From: Thermoplasmata archaeon
GTDB taxonomy: Archaea; Thermoplasmatota; Thermoplasmata; Thermoplasmatales; GCA-001856825
NCBI GenBank assembly: GCA_021817415.1
Contig: JAKAUZ010000030.1
Span: forward strand, 97,475 to 161,474
Length of the DNA stretch: 64,000 bases
Reading direction: 5' to 3'
Shown: piece by piece, positions 1 to 9,297 of the stretch
How positions within the stretch are numbered: position 1 is the stretch's first letter
Layout: every line of letters begins with the position of its first letter
Translations under genes and position numbers: made by a program
Notes under the pieces: model-generated
Database searches by the model: none
Seen by the model: only the letters and a program-made list of their open reading frames with translations
Told to the model about the DNA's origin: nothing

Positions 1-2
1 GT

Positions 3-194
3 ACTGCAGTTGCATATTATATTTACCTCAGGCTGTTGATGAAATACAAGGTATCTCACGTGTCTCCCTACCTTTTCTCTGTTCCTGCCTTTTCTATCTT
101 TCTGAGCCTGATAATAAATGGAGAGCAGATAATGGTAACTACTCTGGCGGGTTTCCTCCTTGTGTCTGCAGGCATTTATATCAGTTCAAGGTAG
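3..194 (+). CDS. EamA/DMT-family transporter, C-terminal end (partial)
   Basis: The window opens inside a plus-strand reading frame (codons start at base 3) that runs open to a TAG at 192-194. The 63 visible residues form two hydrophobic helices joined by a short loop with an NGEQ turn, and end in a short basic tail. This is the usual end of EamA/DMT ten-helix transporters, where the ninth and tenth helices are separated by a conserved GE loop. The 5' part lies outside the window, so the substrate cannot be inferred. It converges on the oxidase operon with only 2 bases between the two stop codons. The ORF track missed it because no start codon is present. Confidence 0.6.
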   Translation, partial: TAVAYYIYLRLLMKYKVSHVSPYLFSVPAFSIFLSLIINGEQIMVTTLAGFLLVSAGIYISSR

Positions 195-196
195 AT

Positions 197-1321
197 TCAT
201 ATATCATCTGGAGTACTCCTGCTATTAACAGGGAATCTGATGAATGATAGATAGAGTGTGAAGAGGAATGTAACGAGCATCAGCACAAGAGTCAGCACCG
301 CGAAGTCAGGAAGTAAAACTGGAATGTTGAAAAGCGGGTTTACCATCTCACTTGCCTGAATCCCCGTTGAGCCTGTGACTATTATGTAAGGGTACCTGGA
401 AATATTGAGCGTGATCTCAAAGAACAGAATGAATACGTATACAACCCCTCCTCCAACCAGAGCGGATATCATCCTGGTCTTTCTGAAGACTGTAGCAAAA
501 CCCAGCAGCGTTCCCATTATTAAGAGCACGGTTGAAATTATAAGATATCCTTTCGCTGACATCTGGGAATAGAGGTACTGTGAATTGATCTGCAGTTCTT
601 TTACAGTTGCAAAGAACATTATGATGGATAGGATCGAAAAGATTATGGTGGATAACCTTGCGATTCCTATCCCTTTTTTGAACTCTGATGAATTCTCCTT
701 CCTTCCTTTGACGGATGCATAAGCCAGTACCACGAATGAAGACAGCGCTATGGAAATGAACCATGTGTAAAGTGCCATTGGAGTGAATATTGGGTTGTTC
801 AGAGGATTCTGGTTGCTCGCTACAAACAGGGTGAGGCCCGCGACCTTCTCTGTAGTGACTCCATATGGGAAATCCAGCGTTGCAAAGATGCTGGTCATTC
901 CGTAGGCCACCATGAGGGCTCCAACCATCATAAATATTCCTACCACAATGTGGGCGTTATGCCCCATCCTGTCCCACGTGTACCAGTACAGGGCCATGCT
1001 TACGATGGCTATCATTATTCCTGCTACAGCTACGGATATAGGGTAGAAGAGGATGTTCGTTGCAATGTAAAGCAAAGACGGCCAGTATCCCGCAAGGAAG
1101 ACTGTCAGCCAGGTAGCCAGCACTCCTGCAAACAGGTCTACTCTAATCAGGTAAGAAGTCAATCTCCTTGCAAACTTGATGTAATCATTATCCTTGCTGA
1201 TTCTTCCTTTGATTTCATAAATCGGGATGAGCACGGTCAGTCCCAGTACAACGGTCACAAAGAAATAATGGGCAAAAAATGTGAGTGCAATTCCTGCCAA
1301 CCCCCAGTATAGATTGTCCAT
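197..1321 (-). CDS. Cytochrome bd-type quinol oxidase, second subunit (CydA'-like)
   Basis: A 374-aa integral membrane protein with about nine hydrophobic helices. It follows the cydA gene by one base, so the two are surely cotranscribed. The N-terminus carries an early His in the first helix (FFAHYFF) followed by a helix-loop pattern (ARRLTSYLIRVDLFAGV) that mirrors the N-terminus of the neighbouring CydA, not a canonical CydB. It therefore looks like a diverged CydA copy, as in the CydAA' oxidases described in archaea. It should sit in the cytoplasmic membrane as partner of CydA in oxygen reduction by quinol. Whether it binds haem is unclear; it lacks the GRxPW loop. Confidence 0.75.
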   Translation of the reverse strand: MDNLYWGLAGIALTFFAHYFFVTVVLGLTVLIPIYEIKGRISKDNDYIKFARRLTSYLIRVDLFAGVLATWLTVFLAGYWPSLLYIATNILFYPISVAVAGIMIAIVSMALYWYTWDRMGHNAHIVVGIFMMVGALMVAYGMTSIFATLDFPYGVTTEKVAGLTLFVASNQNPLNNPIFTPMALYTWFISIALSSFVVLAYASVKGRKENSSEFKKGIGIARLSTIIFSILSIIMFFATVKELQINSQYLYSQMSAKGYLIISTVLLIMGTLLGFATVFRKTRMISALVGGGVVYVFILFFEITLNISRYPYIIVTGSTGIQASEMVNPLFNIPVLLPDFAVLTLVLMLVTFLFTLYLSFIRFPVNSRSTPDDI

Positions 1322-1322
1322 T

Positions 1323-2867
1323 TCAACTACCTCCTCCTGTTGCGCTTCTCCTGAGATTCTTGAAGAATATCATATAAATTCCCCAGAGTCCGGCACCCAG
1401 CACTCCAAGTTCAAGAAGAATTATTGCGACCGTGAATGCAACTGTTATTGTGTGCGTCGTGACCACATCATTGTAGGTCACCAGTCCATAGATTGTCCAC
1501 GGGTGTCTTCCCATCTCCCTTGTTGCCCACCCAAACACTGATGCCAGAATGGCAAGAACGGCCGCTACATACGTGCTGTATAACACGAATGTTTCCGTCT
1601 TCATCCTCAGGATTACCCTTACAATCCTGTCAATTGTCTTTGAGTACAGTCCGAGATAACCTACTGCTATGACAAAAAGTATAACGCCCGATATCACCAT
1701 AAAGTAGTAGAAGAAATGGAGCCAGGGTGCATATACCTCGGTGGATTGTATTGTCAGCTGTGCCATTGGATTTGTTGCCCCCGGAATGGAAGACAGATAA
1801 TTGTAACCTTTGAACCAGTGACCCGCATTCCCAAACAGTAGGAAACTGATCAGCGGGTCAGATCCTCCATTTGGAGGTATGCCTTCAGTTGCATAGAAGA
1901 TGTTTCTCTGGAATTCGTAAAGCAACCTGCCCTGAAAATCTCCAATAATGGGCTGGATTACTGATGATATAGCCCCGATCGCAAAACTGACTTTGAGCCC
2001 CTTCCAGTTGTACGCTTTGTTTCCATAATTCTTGAGTATCTTGTAGGACAGATAGGAAGCAGAAAGGAATGAGGTTATTATTATCGCGGCGAACAGGTTG
2101 TGAAGATATGTCGCATAAGCCTCAGGGTTGAATATCGCCACCCAGGGGTTGCTCGTGAAATTGGAGAGCAGCTGGAATGCATTTGGTGAGGATAGCAGCA
2201 CCGATCCTGTTACTGGAAGCACAGTGGTAAGTATCTTTAGTTTTGCTGGATTGATGACCTGGCTACCTAGAGAGGGGACCCAAGGCAGGAAATTCTGGGC
2301 CACGTATGTCCCGGTTCCCCAGGGTACCTGCATCCACGCATTCACTGCAAGTATCATGTACGCGGACAGACTTGAACCGAAGAGTACTCCTGCACCAATT
2401 AGAACGTGAAGTCCCTTCCACCTTTTGAGGCGATTGAATGTTGTGAGATAAGTACCTATCAGAACTATCTCTATTATGAACGCATAGAGCTCAATAATCA
2501 GAGGTGCAGCAGCCATGCTTGCGATGAGGGCAATGGACCCAGACCATACCACGACAAGCCCAAATTCCACCAGTGTTCCGGTCACTGCTCCCGCAGCAAA
2601 CGTGATTCCCCACAGCTTTGATGCATTCTTCGCCATTTTCAGGTAATCATTATCCTTCTTGATCAATCCTATTGATTCCAGCGTCAGCACAACCGTCGGA
2701 AAGCCAACTGCGAAAATCAGGAAGAAAGCATGCACATAGATGCCAACTATAGTCATGTATTCTGCAAGGTTTGCACTTGACCAGGACCCACCAGTTTGCA
2801 AACCTGCAAGATTGAATAAATCGGTTACAGGATATATCATCTGGATCAGTGTTGATTGATTGGACAA
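1323..2867 (-). CDS. cydA: Cytochrome bd-type quinol oxidase subunit I
   Basis: A 514-aa polytopic membrane protein that couples quinol oxidation to O2 reduction. Family marks are an early helix with a His (IYVHAFFLIFAVG), a helix with a conserved acidic residue (GTLVEFGLVVVW) and the signature GRHPW at residues 453-457, matching the GRQPW quinol/haem motif of CydA. The track start is a TTG; an ATG nine codons later is an alternative. A TATA-like TTTAAATATA lies about 60-70 bases upstream on the minus strand. It is first in a two-gene operon with the CydA'-like subunit. No cydX or cydCD genes are adjacent. Confidence 0.88.
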   Translation of the reverse strand: MSNQSTLIQMIYPVTDLFNLAGLQTGGSWSSANLAEYMTIVGIYVHAFFLIFAVGFPTVVLTLESIGLIKKDNDYLKMAKNASKLWGITFAAGAVTGTLVEFGLVVVWSGSIALIASMAAAPLIIELYAFIIEIVLIGTYLTTFNRLKRWKGLHVLIGAGVLFGSSLSAYMILAVNAWMQVPWGTGTYVAQNFLPWVPSLGSQVINPAKLKILTTVLPVTGSVLLSSPNAFQLLSNFTSNPWVAIFNPEAYATYLHNLFAAIIITSFLSASYLSYKILKNYGNKAYNWKGLKVSFAIGAISSVIQPIIGDFQGRLLYEFQRNIFYATEGIPPNGGSDPLISFLLFGNAGHWFKGYNYLSSIPGATNPMAQLTIQSTEVYAPWLHFFYYFMVISGVILFVIAVGYLGLYSKTIDRIVRVILRMKTETFVLYSTYVAAVLAILASVFGWATREMGRHPWTIYGLVTYNDVVTTHTITVAFTVAIILLELGVLGAGLWGIYMIFFKNLRRSATGGGS

Positions 2868-2941
2868 GATTTAAGGGTTTCATTACATTAATCGATGTAA
2901 AAATTTTTAATATAATTCTGTCTGCATATATTTAAAGGAAG

Positions 2942-4321
2942 CTAAATCACATTGGTTTTATTTAAATTATCTACTTTAGCTTTAATTCTTTTCGTTATTT
3001 CATCTCTTATTCCTTTCCCCTGGTCTGCCTTGAAATAGAAATATCCCAGTCTTCTTTTCAGGATATCTTCTACAGTCAGTGCACATTCTTCGTTAATTGC
3101 GAGGTCAATTCTGTCTCCTTCCTCCCTTCTTCTGTACAATATCTGTGGAAGATCGCTGGTTCTCATCTTTCTTCCGAGAACTTTTCCAACAGTTGCAGCC
3201 ACTTTTCTTGATGCGGTCCTGTAGTTGGTTATCTTAACTCCCATCACCGAGACCATCTTTCCGGTCACGTCTATATGGAAATCCCTCGTCACTCTGCCCG
3301 GATCATTTCCCTTCCCGTAAAGTGGCCTTATCCCTACATACGTGCCTATTATGTCTGATCTGTCCAGTGCTGGAAATAGTCTTTTTACTGATTCGTATAT
3401 GTAGTCCTTCTCCTCATCCGTGACCTTCAAAGAATCGGGAGAAGTCACAAAGTCGTCAGTTGTACCTATGATCACCGTTTCGTTTCGCGGGATCACGAAC
3501 ATCTGCCTGCCGTCAATGTGAGACTTGAATGCAACTGCATTCCCGAAAGGAAAATGATCCTTTTTCATTATCAGATGGGAACCCTTGCTCAACTTGAATC
3601 CGTTCATATCCTTCCCTGAGTACTTTGCATAGGTCTCGCCGACCCATGGACCCGTAGAGTTCACTATAACTTTGCATTTGACCGAATACTCCCCTCCGAA
3701 CATAGTATCTCGTAGAGTAACCCTGTTCATCCCGTTTTCCTTGATGATTTTCTCTGCAGCCACATAATTTAACGTCATCGCCCCAAGCATTTTGGCCGTA
3801 ATTACATTATATATGACCAGTTGGGCATCATCTGTGACTGCATCCATGTATGTATAATGGCCCTTGAATCCCGGATATGAGTATTTGCCTTTGTGGAATC
3901 TGGGAATACTGTAATTCCTACCTAAGAGATTGTAAAAGAGCAACCCCGCCGCAATGGTGTACCTTCTCCAGGACCTGTCGTCAATAAGTATGTCAAAGTC
4001 TATCCCCTTTACAAAGTCAGTATTCTTCATCAGATAGTTTCTCTCCCTAAGCAGGTCCATCGTGACCATGACGTGGCCCTGTCCAAGATATCTAATCCCC
4101 CCATGAATGAGTTTCGAGGAGTTGCTGCTGGTACCTGACGCAAAATCAGCCCTGTCGACAAGTATCACGTCCAGGCCGTTTGCAGCCAGAATGCTTGCTA
4201 CTCCAGCCCCGGCGATTCCTCCCCCTATTATAAGGACGTCGAAGTATCTGCCGGCAAGCGTACCTAGGTCTTTTTTCCTGGTTTCCAGGGAGAACTCCAT
4301 AGGGTCCCATATCTTCCGCAT
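2942..4321 (-). CDS. glpD: FAD-dependent glycerol-3-phosphate dehydrogenase
   Basis: This 459-aa flavoprotein oxidises sn-glycerol-3-phosphate to dihydroxyacetone phosphate and passes electrons to the quinone pool. It has the FAD Rossmann motif GGGIAGAG at residues 33-40, then the GlpD-type TSSNSSKLIHGGIRYL segment and a later FVIPRNETVIIGTTD block typical of the DAO/GlpD family. Length is slightly short of bacterial GlpD (about 500). The start ATG is preceded within 20 bases by an AT-rich TATA-like stretch, which suggests a leaderless transcript. It lies 74 bases upstream of cydA on the same strand, so electrons from glycerol phosphate could feed the bd oxidase (inference). Confidence 0.88.
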   Translation of the reverse strand: MRKIWDPMEFSLETRKKDLGTLAGRYFDVLIIGGGIAGAGVASILAANGLDVILVDRADFASGTSSNSSKLIHGGIRYLGQGHVMVTMDLLRERNYLMKNTDFVKGIDFDILIDDRSWRRYTIAAGLLFYNLLGRNYSIPRFHKGKYSYPGFKGHYTYMDAVTDDAQLVIYNVITAKMLGAMTLNYVAAEKIIKENGMNRVTLRDTMFGGEYSVKCKVIVNSTGPWVGETYAKYSGKDMNGFKLSKGSHLIMKKDHFPFGNAVAFKSHIDGRQMFVIPRNETVIIGTTDDFVTSPDSLKVTDEEKDYIYESVKRLFPALDRSDIIGTYVGIRPLYGKGNDPGRVTRDFHIDVTGKMVSVMGVKITNYRTASRKVAATVGKVLGRKMRTSDLPQILYRRREEGDRIDLAINEECALTVEDILKRRLGYFYFKADQGKGIRDEITKRIKAKVDNLNKTNVI

Positions 4322-4541
4322 TTATATCTATATTTATGAGAGTCGTAGGCTGGATAGACCAAGCAATTGTGAAGCACTTTTCAAAGAGGATACTTTGAAC
4401 CAAGCGACTCAAATGACCAGTAGTTGAGTTGTGAAGATATATTGGATCAAATAAGGACAGCAGATTGTTGATAACGATTTCCAATCAATTTTTCACCCTC
4501 CCTGAATCTTCAGCTGAAACTTCCCAATCAAAGTAATATAA

Positions 4542-5453
4542 TTGATTTATTTACTAATAATTACGAAAGTAGTCATATCGGGAGGAACTGGTTTCATTGG
4601 GACGAATCTTGCAAAGCATCTCATTTCGAAGGGAGAAGAAGTCACTATCCTGACAAGGGGTGAAAATAAAATAGATGGCAATCCAGGGTATATTCACTGG
4701 GACCCAAGTGTAGAAAAATACAATGACGGAATTGAAGGAGCTGACGTAGTGATTAATCTTGCTGGATATTCAATAGCTGCAAAGAGGTGGAGTACTAGAG
4801 TTAAAAATGAACTTGTTGAAAGCAGGGTCAAGAGTACTAATTACCTTGTAAAATCGCTTGAAAGATGGAATACTAAACTCTTCATAAGCGCATCAGCAGT
4901 TGGTTATTATGGGTTCAGAGGAGATGAATTAGTTGATGAAACTTCGTCCCCTGGGCAGGACTTTCTGTCATCCGTGGCGAAAAAATGGGAAGAAGCTGCA
5001 AAGTCTGTCAAGGAGGATTACGTATCAATCCTGAGATTTGGAATCGTTATTGGTAGGGAGGGAGGAATTTTGAAGAGGTTTTTGAAGCCCGTAAAATATG
5101 GACTTTCTAAGAAGATCGGTTCAGGGGAACAATGGATTTCATGGGTTGATATAGATGATGTGATAGGAGCAATAGACTTCATTATCAGCAATGATCTTAA
5201 GGGAACCTATAATGTTACCTCTCCAAACCCCCTGAGAAACAGGGAATTCATGAAAATTATTTCAGAAGAGATGGGTAAGAGGCAGCATGTTTCAGTTCCT
5301 GGAATATTAATAAAAACGTTACTAGGAGAAATGGGAGAGAGTTTAATCCTGAATGGACAGAGGGCGGTTCCCAGGAGGCTTGAGTCCGAAGGCTATTTAT
5401 TTAAGTATCCGGAATTGAATCACTCAATTAAAAAGGCCCTAAGTCAAGATTAG
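4542..5453 (+). CDS. TIGR01777-family NAD-dependent epimerase (SDR39U1-like)
   Basis: A 303-aa extended short-chain dehydrogenase-like protein. The nucleotide-binding motif SGGTGFIG lies at residues 13-20 and the FISASAVGYYG block carries the Tyr region of this subfamily. The C-terminal part has the family's PNPLRNREFMK segment. The biological substrate of the SDR39U1/YfcH family is unknown. The only start near the motif is a TTG at 4542; no ATG precedes the Rossmann fold, and a TTG start costs only about six extra residues. It is divergent from glpD and stands alone. Confidence 0.82.
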   Translation: MIYLLIITKVVISGGTGFIGTNLAKHLISKGEEVTILTRGENKIDGNPGYIHWDPSVEKYNDGIEGADVVINLAGYSIAAKRWSTRVKNELVESRVKSTNYLVKSLERWNTKLFISASAVGYYGFRGDELVDETSSPGQDFLSSVAKKWEEAAKSVKEDYVSILRFGIVIGREGGILKRFLKPVKYGLSKKIGSGEQWISWVDIDDVIGAIDFIISNDLKGTYNVTSPNPLRNREFMKIISEEMGKRQHVSVPGILIKTLLGEMGESLILNGQRAVPRRLESEGYLFKYPELNHSIKKALSQD

Positions 5454-5819
5454 AGGACTTATTCTTGTTCCGCCCGGCAAAACAGTAAGGAAGAGATGAC
5501 TCTGAAAAGATGAAAATCACAATTAGTAGTTTTATTATCTGATACTACAATTATTAAATTTTAGGCTCATTGATTTTGAGATTTGTACATTTTAATCAGT
5601 GTTCCAGCTATCTTTGACCTATTTTTCAATCCTTAACCTTGCTTTATCTTCCCTTTAACATTCCTCAATAATCCATCAATTCTCTCCTCAATCCCGCATG
5701 CTCTGTTAAGATAGAGGAATATGGTAAGAAATTGTGAACTTGTTAAATTTGGAATGGGTAATTGAGCAAGGTAATCTTATCAATTGGAAAGAATATAAGT
5801 ACATCAGTTTATTAGAATA
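5454..5819. other. Intergenic gap without recognised gene
   Basis: About 366 bases of AT-rich sequence between the epimerase and the small membrane protein. Scanning both strands shows only ORFs shorter than about 15 codons. The last 60 bases hold AT-rich promoter-like sequence before the next ATG. No tRNA-like cloverleaf or repeat was seen. Confidence 0.5.
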
Positions 5820-6260
5820 ATGATGGACAGCAATAATAGAAGAATATGGGAGATAACCTCAATATTTGTGGCTCTCGAAGCTGTCTTTATATATTATGTA
5901 GTCGGACTGTTGCTCGTCGGATATCGTCCTGGATCCGTGCTATTTGGTTTTAAGCCTGCTGGATCTGGTCTTGTTCTTATCGTGTATAATAATCCACTCA
6001 AATATTTTCTAGGCCTGAGTTACGTGCTCAAGACTTTCTTCCCCACCTACTGGTATCATGTCTACCATTTTAATCCGACATATGTTAATGCGGTTGCAGT
6101 TGAAAGTCAAATAAAGGCAGCAAATAATTTTATGTTTGCGGTCTGGCTAGGTCTAATAGTAGCAGCAATCATAGTCGCAGTCGTCTATGCGATCAAACTC
6201 AGAGCAAACCTTAAAGCAACTCCAAAAACACCTATGCCAGTCCTGGAAGTCAGCTGCTGA
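5820..6260 (+). CDS. Hypothetical membrane protein, two clear helices
   Basis: A 146-aa protein I do not recognise. A hydrophobic helix spans about residues 12-33 and a second about residues 105-128, followed by a short basic tail. Between them is an aromatic, Tyr/Pro-rich segment (FFPTYWYHVYHFNP) that probably lies outside the membrane. The start may be either of two ATGs in tandem (ATGATG). It is a single gene convergent with the arsA pair. The two-helix layout with an aromatic exterior loop could suit an accessory subunit, but nothing in the sequence proves that. Confidence 0.6.
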   Translation: MMDSNNRRIWEITSIFVALEAVFIYYVVGLLLVGYRPGSVLFGFKPAGSGLVLIVYNNPLKYFLGLSYVLKTFFPTYWYHVYHFNPTYVNAVAVESQIKAANNFMFAVWLGLIVAAIIVAVVYAIKLRANLKATPKTPMPVLEVSC

Positions 6261-6298
6261 GTAACGTGTTTTAAGTGCACCATCTTACGATTGGAATA

Positions 6299-6487
6299 TT
6301 ACTTTATGTCAACTTTCTTCACTTTAGTCTTGACTTCCGGGGGTTCGACGAAAGATCTGCCTGCTTTAAGCATTTCCTCTAATGCTTTAAGGAGATGATC
6401 CACCGTTCCAGTCATCGTTTTGCTCATGTTTGGAATTGTAACCTTGAGTTCTATGGTTATTTTGTCATTTCCATCTTCTTCTGCCAT
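6299..6487 (-). CDS. Small hypothetical protein downstream of arsA
   Basis: A 62-aa soluble, charged protein: a beta-strand-like start (KITIELKVTIP), a central amphipathic helix around residues 26-42, and a Lys/Val-rich end. Its ATG directly abuts the arsA stop codon, with no intergenic base, so it is almost certainly translated from the arsA message. No family is recognised. The tight coupling suggests a partner of the ArsA-type ATPase (inference only). Confidence 0.6.
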   Translation of the reverse strand: MAEEDGNDKITIELKVTIPNMSKTMTGTVDHLLKALEEMLKAGRSFVEPPEVKTKVKKVDIK

Positions 6488-7651
6488 TTATTTCATCTCT
6501 ATATTCAAATAGCCATTAATAAATTCTGCGCCAATAGGATTTTTATCGACGTATGCGGCTGGAAGGTAAAGCACCCTTTTCCAGTTCCCGAGTTCCAGTA
6601 TGAGCTCTCCTCCCTTATTGTAGATGTTCATGTCCTTTTTGTCAGCAAATGGGAGTTTGAACTTCACAAAGTATTTTCCTTTCTCCTTGGTGAATTCGAC
6701 ATTTGAACCTTTCTTGAATATCTTGTCAGGATCATTCATCCCATAGATTCGTCCGCCCATTTCCCTAAGTTTTTCAAACCCTATTGGCTCGGAGTTAAGG
6801 AGTGGAATCTTGAAAATATTCAAGTCAGAAAATGAATAATCAATTCCCTTGATGATCTCTTCCTGTGCATTTCTCCATCCGCTGAAGAAGTTTCCAGTGT
6901 TTTCCTGATATATCTTGTTGACAAAAATTGAGTCCACGGGATACCCGTAGAGCAGGAGGTAAGTATAAGCCCTCTTTGTCTCATTGAATGACATTCTATC
7001 AGGATTTGTGACCAGCCTTATTGTGGAGATGTTGGAATTTGTCAGGACATCCCTGATTTTCCTCAGTGCTGAATACAGTCTTTCCACACTCTTGAATACC
7101 TCATCATTTGGCATTGGCATCGGGCCTATCGTATTCATTACCGGTCTCACCAGCTTTGCAGCCAGCCTGCCAACAGGGAATATTTTGTCCATATACCATG
7201 TCATTGCTTCCGGAAAAGAAAGTAATTTCAACGACTCTCCCGTTGGGGCACTGTCTATGATTATATCATCATATTTTTTCCCCTCATAGTACTCCAGTAG
7301 GTACAGTAACTGAGCGGCTTCGTCAAATCCTGGGAGCGTAGCTATCTCCTCTGCCGACACCGGATCTAGCCCCTGAGACTGGAAAAGTCCCGTTAAATAA
7401 CCTTTGAGTTCGGCCCAGTGAGAGTTGATGGCTTCATTCACGCTTATCTCCTGGCCAAAAAGATTCTCCGCAATCTTTAATGGAACGGCCCCGATTTCAG
7501 TCCCGAATGCATCTCCCAGGCTGTGGGCTGGATCTGTGGAAATGACCAGAGTCTTTTTCCCCCTTGAGGAAAGCAAAGAGGCAGTTGAGGCTGCAATGCT
7601 TGTCTTACCTACTCCTCCTTTGCCGGTATACAGCAGGATGCGGGTACTCAT
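6488..7651 (-). CDS. ArsA/GET3-family ATPase with C-terminal HSP20-like domain
   Basis: An ArsA-type P-loop ATPase. The deviant Walker A GKGGVGKTS sits about ten residues after the ATG chosen here (7651). The ORF track extends 25 residues further upstream, but that extension is basic and unlike the family. Family motifs follow: STDPAHSLGDAFG (switch I) and DSAPTGESLKLL (switch II). The last 90 or so residues form a beta-rich domain matching the ArsA HSP20-like C-terminal domain. Archaeal members are cytosolic and may target tail-anchored proteins or handle metalloids; no arsB, arsC or arsR is nearby, so an arsenic role is unsupported. It is followed directly by a 62-aa gene. Confidence 0.85.
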   Translation of the reverse strand: MSTRILLYTGKGGVGKTSIAASTASLLSSRGKKTLVISTDPAHSLGDAFGTEIGAVPLKIAENLFGQEISVNEAINSHWAELKGYLTGLFQSQGLDPVSAEEIATLPGFDEAAQLLYLLEYYEGKKYDDIIIDSAPTGESLKLLSFPEAMTWYMDKIFPVGRLAAKLVRPVMNTIGPMPMPNDEVFKSVERLYSALRKIRDVLTNSNISTIRLVTNPDRMSFNETKRAYTYLLLYGYPVDSIFVNKIYQENTGNFFSGWRNAQEEIIKGIDYSFSDLNIFKIPLLNSEPIGFEKLREMGGRIYGMNDPDKIFKKGSNVEFTKEKGKYFVKFKLPFADKKDMNIYNKGGELILELGNWKRVLYLPAAYVDKNPIGAEFINGYLNIEMK

Positions 7652-7763
7652 GGGAGGTAATTGTTTCTTAGTAATTCTATTCTTTCGTATTATTATCAGG
7701 ATTCGACGAAACTTATTCAAAATCATTGAGATTGGTTCACGTGCAAATGAAAATGATAGACCC

Positions 7764-7973
7764 TCACAGGGGTATAAAGGAATTGGAACTGTTAGGTTCG
7801 TTTGACGATTCTACAGGTTTCACATAATAGTTCCGTAAACCCTTTTCTTTCGATGACTCTACAATCTTTAATACCTGGGCATAGGTATAGTATTCACAGC
7901 ACAGACCGCATTCGTCGCCACTGCAGGTCTTTAATGGTGGGTATCTGACAGGCAGACTGGGAAGAATATTCAC
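7764..7973 (-). CDS. Small Cys-rich hypothetical protein
   Basis: A 69-aa ORF with a GTG start; GGAGG lies about 14 bases upstream on the minus strand. Residues 17-26 read CSGDECGLCC, four cysteines that could bind metal, followed by a short helix and a Ser/Asn-rich tail. No family is recognised. It sits between arsA and a non-coding stretch on the same strand. The Cys cluster and ribosome-binding site favour a real gene, but its shortness keeps confidence low. Confidence 0.4.
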   Translation of the reverse strand: MNILPSLPVRYPPLKTCSGDECGLCCEYYTYAQVLKIVESSKEKGLRNYYVKPVESSNEPNSSNSFIPL

Positions 7974-8465
7974 AATGATATTTCCCTCCGATCTGATCTT
8001 CTAATCTTTACTGTTTCTTCTCATATTCTCCTATTTCCTCTTTCCAGTACTGTTCTTCGTTGCTTATTATGTTTCACTTAGAACTGGGTCTGCCATTCAG
8101 CGTCCAGTACCAATTGCAGTTGGTACTTAACTTACCTGGAAGAAGAGGGAGCAACCGCATCCAGTTTTAGCAAGGTAACATAAAGTCGCATCAAGAAAAA
8201 TAACTGCTGAAAGGAAGGCAGAATATTTCGACAAAAGTTCACCATGAATTCATTCTCAACCCGATAAGATAATCAGTAGCTAAGTCTGAACTTCTTTACC
8301 GGTTGGACAGAGACCTGATCTTCTTTTGGTTTTGGCTTTTCCCCTACGTATTGGATATATGTGGCCACATCTTTATTTCATTTTATAGCTAGAATCATCA
8401 ATATGTAACCAAAAAATCAGGCCTCTGGGTGGAAAAATAAATATTTGACGATAAAATGAGAATGA
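7974..8465. other. Intergenic gap with short coding-like fragments and a hairpin
   Basis: About 490 bases with no ORF over 60 codons. On the minus strand a 31-codon GTG-started ORF (8273-8368) encodes a Lys/Pro-rich peptide ending KKFRLSY. A second, startless open stretch (8008-8073) would encode EEQYWKEEIGEYEKK just before the Cys-rich gene. These may be remnants or microproteins. A hairpin lies at 8106-8127. Confidence 0.4.
8106..8127. repeat. Perfect 8-bp inverted repeat (hairpin)
   Basis: AGTACCAA and TTGGTACT are separated by a 6-base loop (TTGCAG). No T-run follows on either strand, so a bacterial-type terminator is unlikely. It could be an operator or a remnant; no adjacent gene explains it. 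Confidence 0.5.
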
Positions 8466-9188
8466 GTGAGCTTTACAGTACCGATAGCTCCTAGCGCTTC
8501 CACTGTAGACCTGGCTCTGCTGGTGGTGGAACTGATACTTCTTGTTTCAACTTTCACCGTCATCGTTCTTAACAGAAAGGAAGAGAAGGTGAGGGAAAGC
8601 GTAGTGGAAAAGATGCTGCATACTGCGAGGATAGTTTCCAGGCAGGAGTATTTTAATTCTGTTATTTTTGGAATCCAGGGGTCTTCAAAAGAGATACTTG
8701 GCTCGATTACAGGATCTAAACCGAACAGCGAGATGCTTGAGCAGGTGAATAGGATAGCGCAGGAATTGAAGAGAGCCAGTGACAAAGGTGTAAGAATCAG
8801 GTACCTTGTACCAAAATCCATTGACAGGCTGAAAGTCGCCTGCATTTATGAATCTGCAGGTGCAGAGGTTAGATTTCACCCCGGACTGCTCGTGATGGAT
8901 ATCAGATACATGATTGTTGATGGCAATCATGTGGTACTGGGGCTACCGGGAGAAAAGGGAGAGAACAATCCAACGAGGGAAGGGTATCTCGTCCCATCAA
9001 ACGGGCTGGCTGACATGTTCATAGAAATATTTGAAAGAAGATGGAAAGAGGCAACTCTGTGCGACAATTATATTAAGGAAATTGTCAACGAGTTGAAGTT
9101 ACACAATGCAAACATCACTCCATCGAAACTCTCCTCTGAATTGGAAGTCCCAGAAACCAAGATTCTGGAGATAGTGCCGCTTAACTGA
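8466..9188 (+). CDS. Membrane-anchored PLD-like domain protein
   Basis: A 240-aa protein from a GTG start. A single hydrophobic helix at about residues 14-36 would anchor it, followed by a charged linker. The rest resembles one phospholipase-D-like fold unit: a strand-helix start (FGIQGSSKEILGSI), a middle GVRIRYLVP strand, then FHPGLLVMDIRYMIVDGNHVVLG. That last block aligns with the HxK(x)4D region but lacks the catalytic Lys pattern, so it is probably a sensor or binding module like the TrmB-associated PLD-like domains rather than a nuclease. The end looks like a small helical segment. It is monocistronic; its function is unknown. Confidence 0.6.
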   Translation: MSFTVPIAPSASTVDLALLVVELILLVSTFTVIVLNRKEEKVRESVVEKMLHTARIVSRQEYFNSVIFGIQGSSKEILGSITGSKPNSEMLEQVNRIAQELKRASDKGVRIRYLVPKSIDRLKVACIYESAGAEVRFHPGLLVMDIRYMIVDGNHVVLGLPGEKGENNPTREGYLVPSNGLADMFIEIFERRWKEATLCDNYIKEIVNELKLHNANITPSKLSSELEVPETKILEIVPLN

Positions 9189-9297
9189 AGTGTGGAAATT
9201 CCAAACTAATCTCCATTGGGAAAGATGATGGAATATGAATAAATTGAAGCAAATTGTAACTTAAAGAATTTATACCTAAGTTTCCATAGTTCTGGCA

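Noticed and set aside
6488-7651. Arsenic resistance operon
   Set aside because: No arsB, arsC, arsR or arsD gene nearby; the ArsA family has other roles in archaea.
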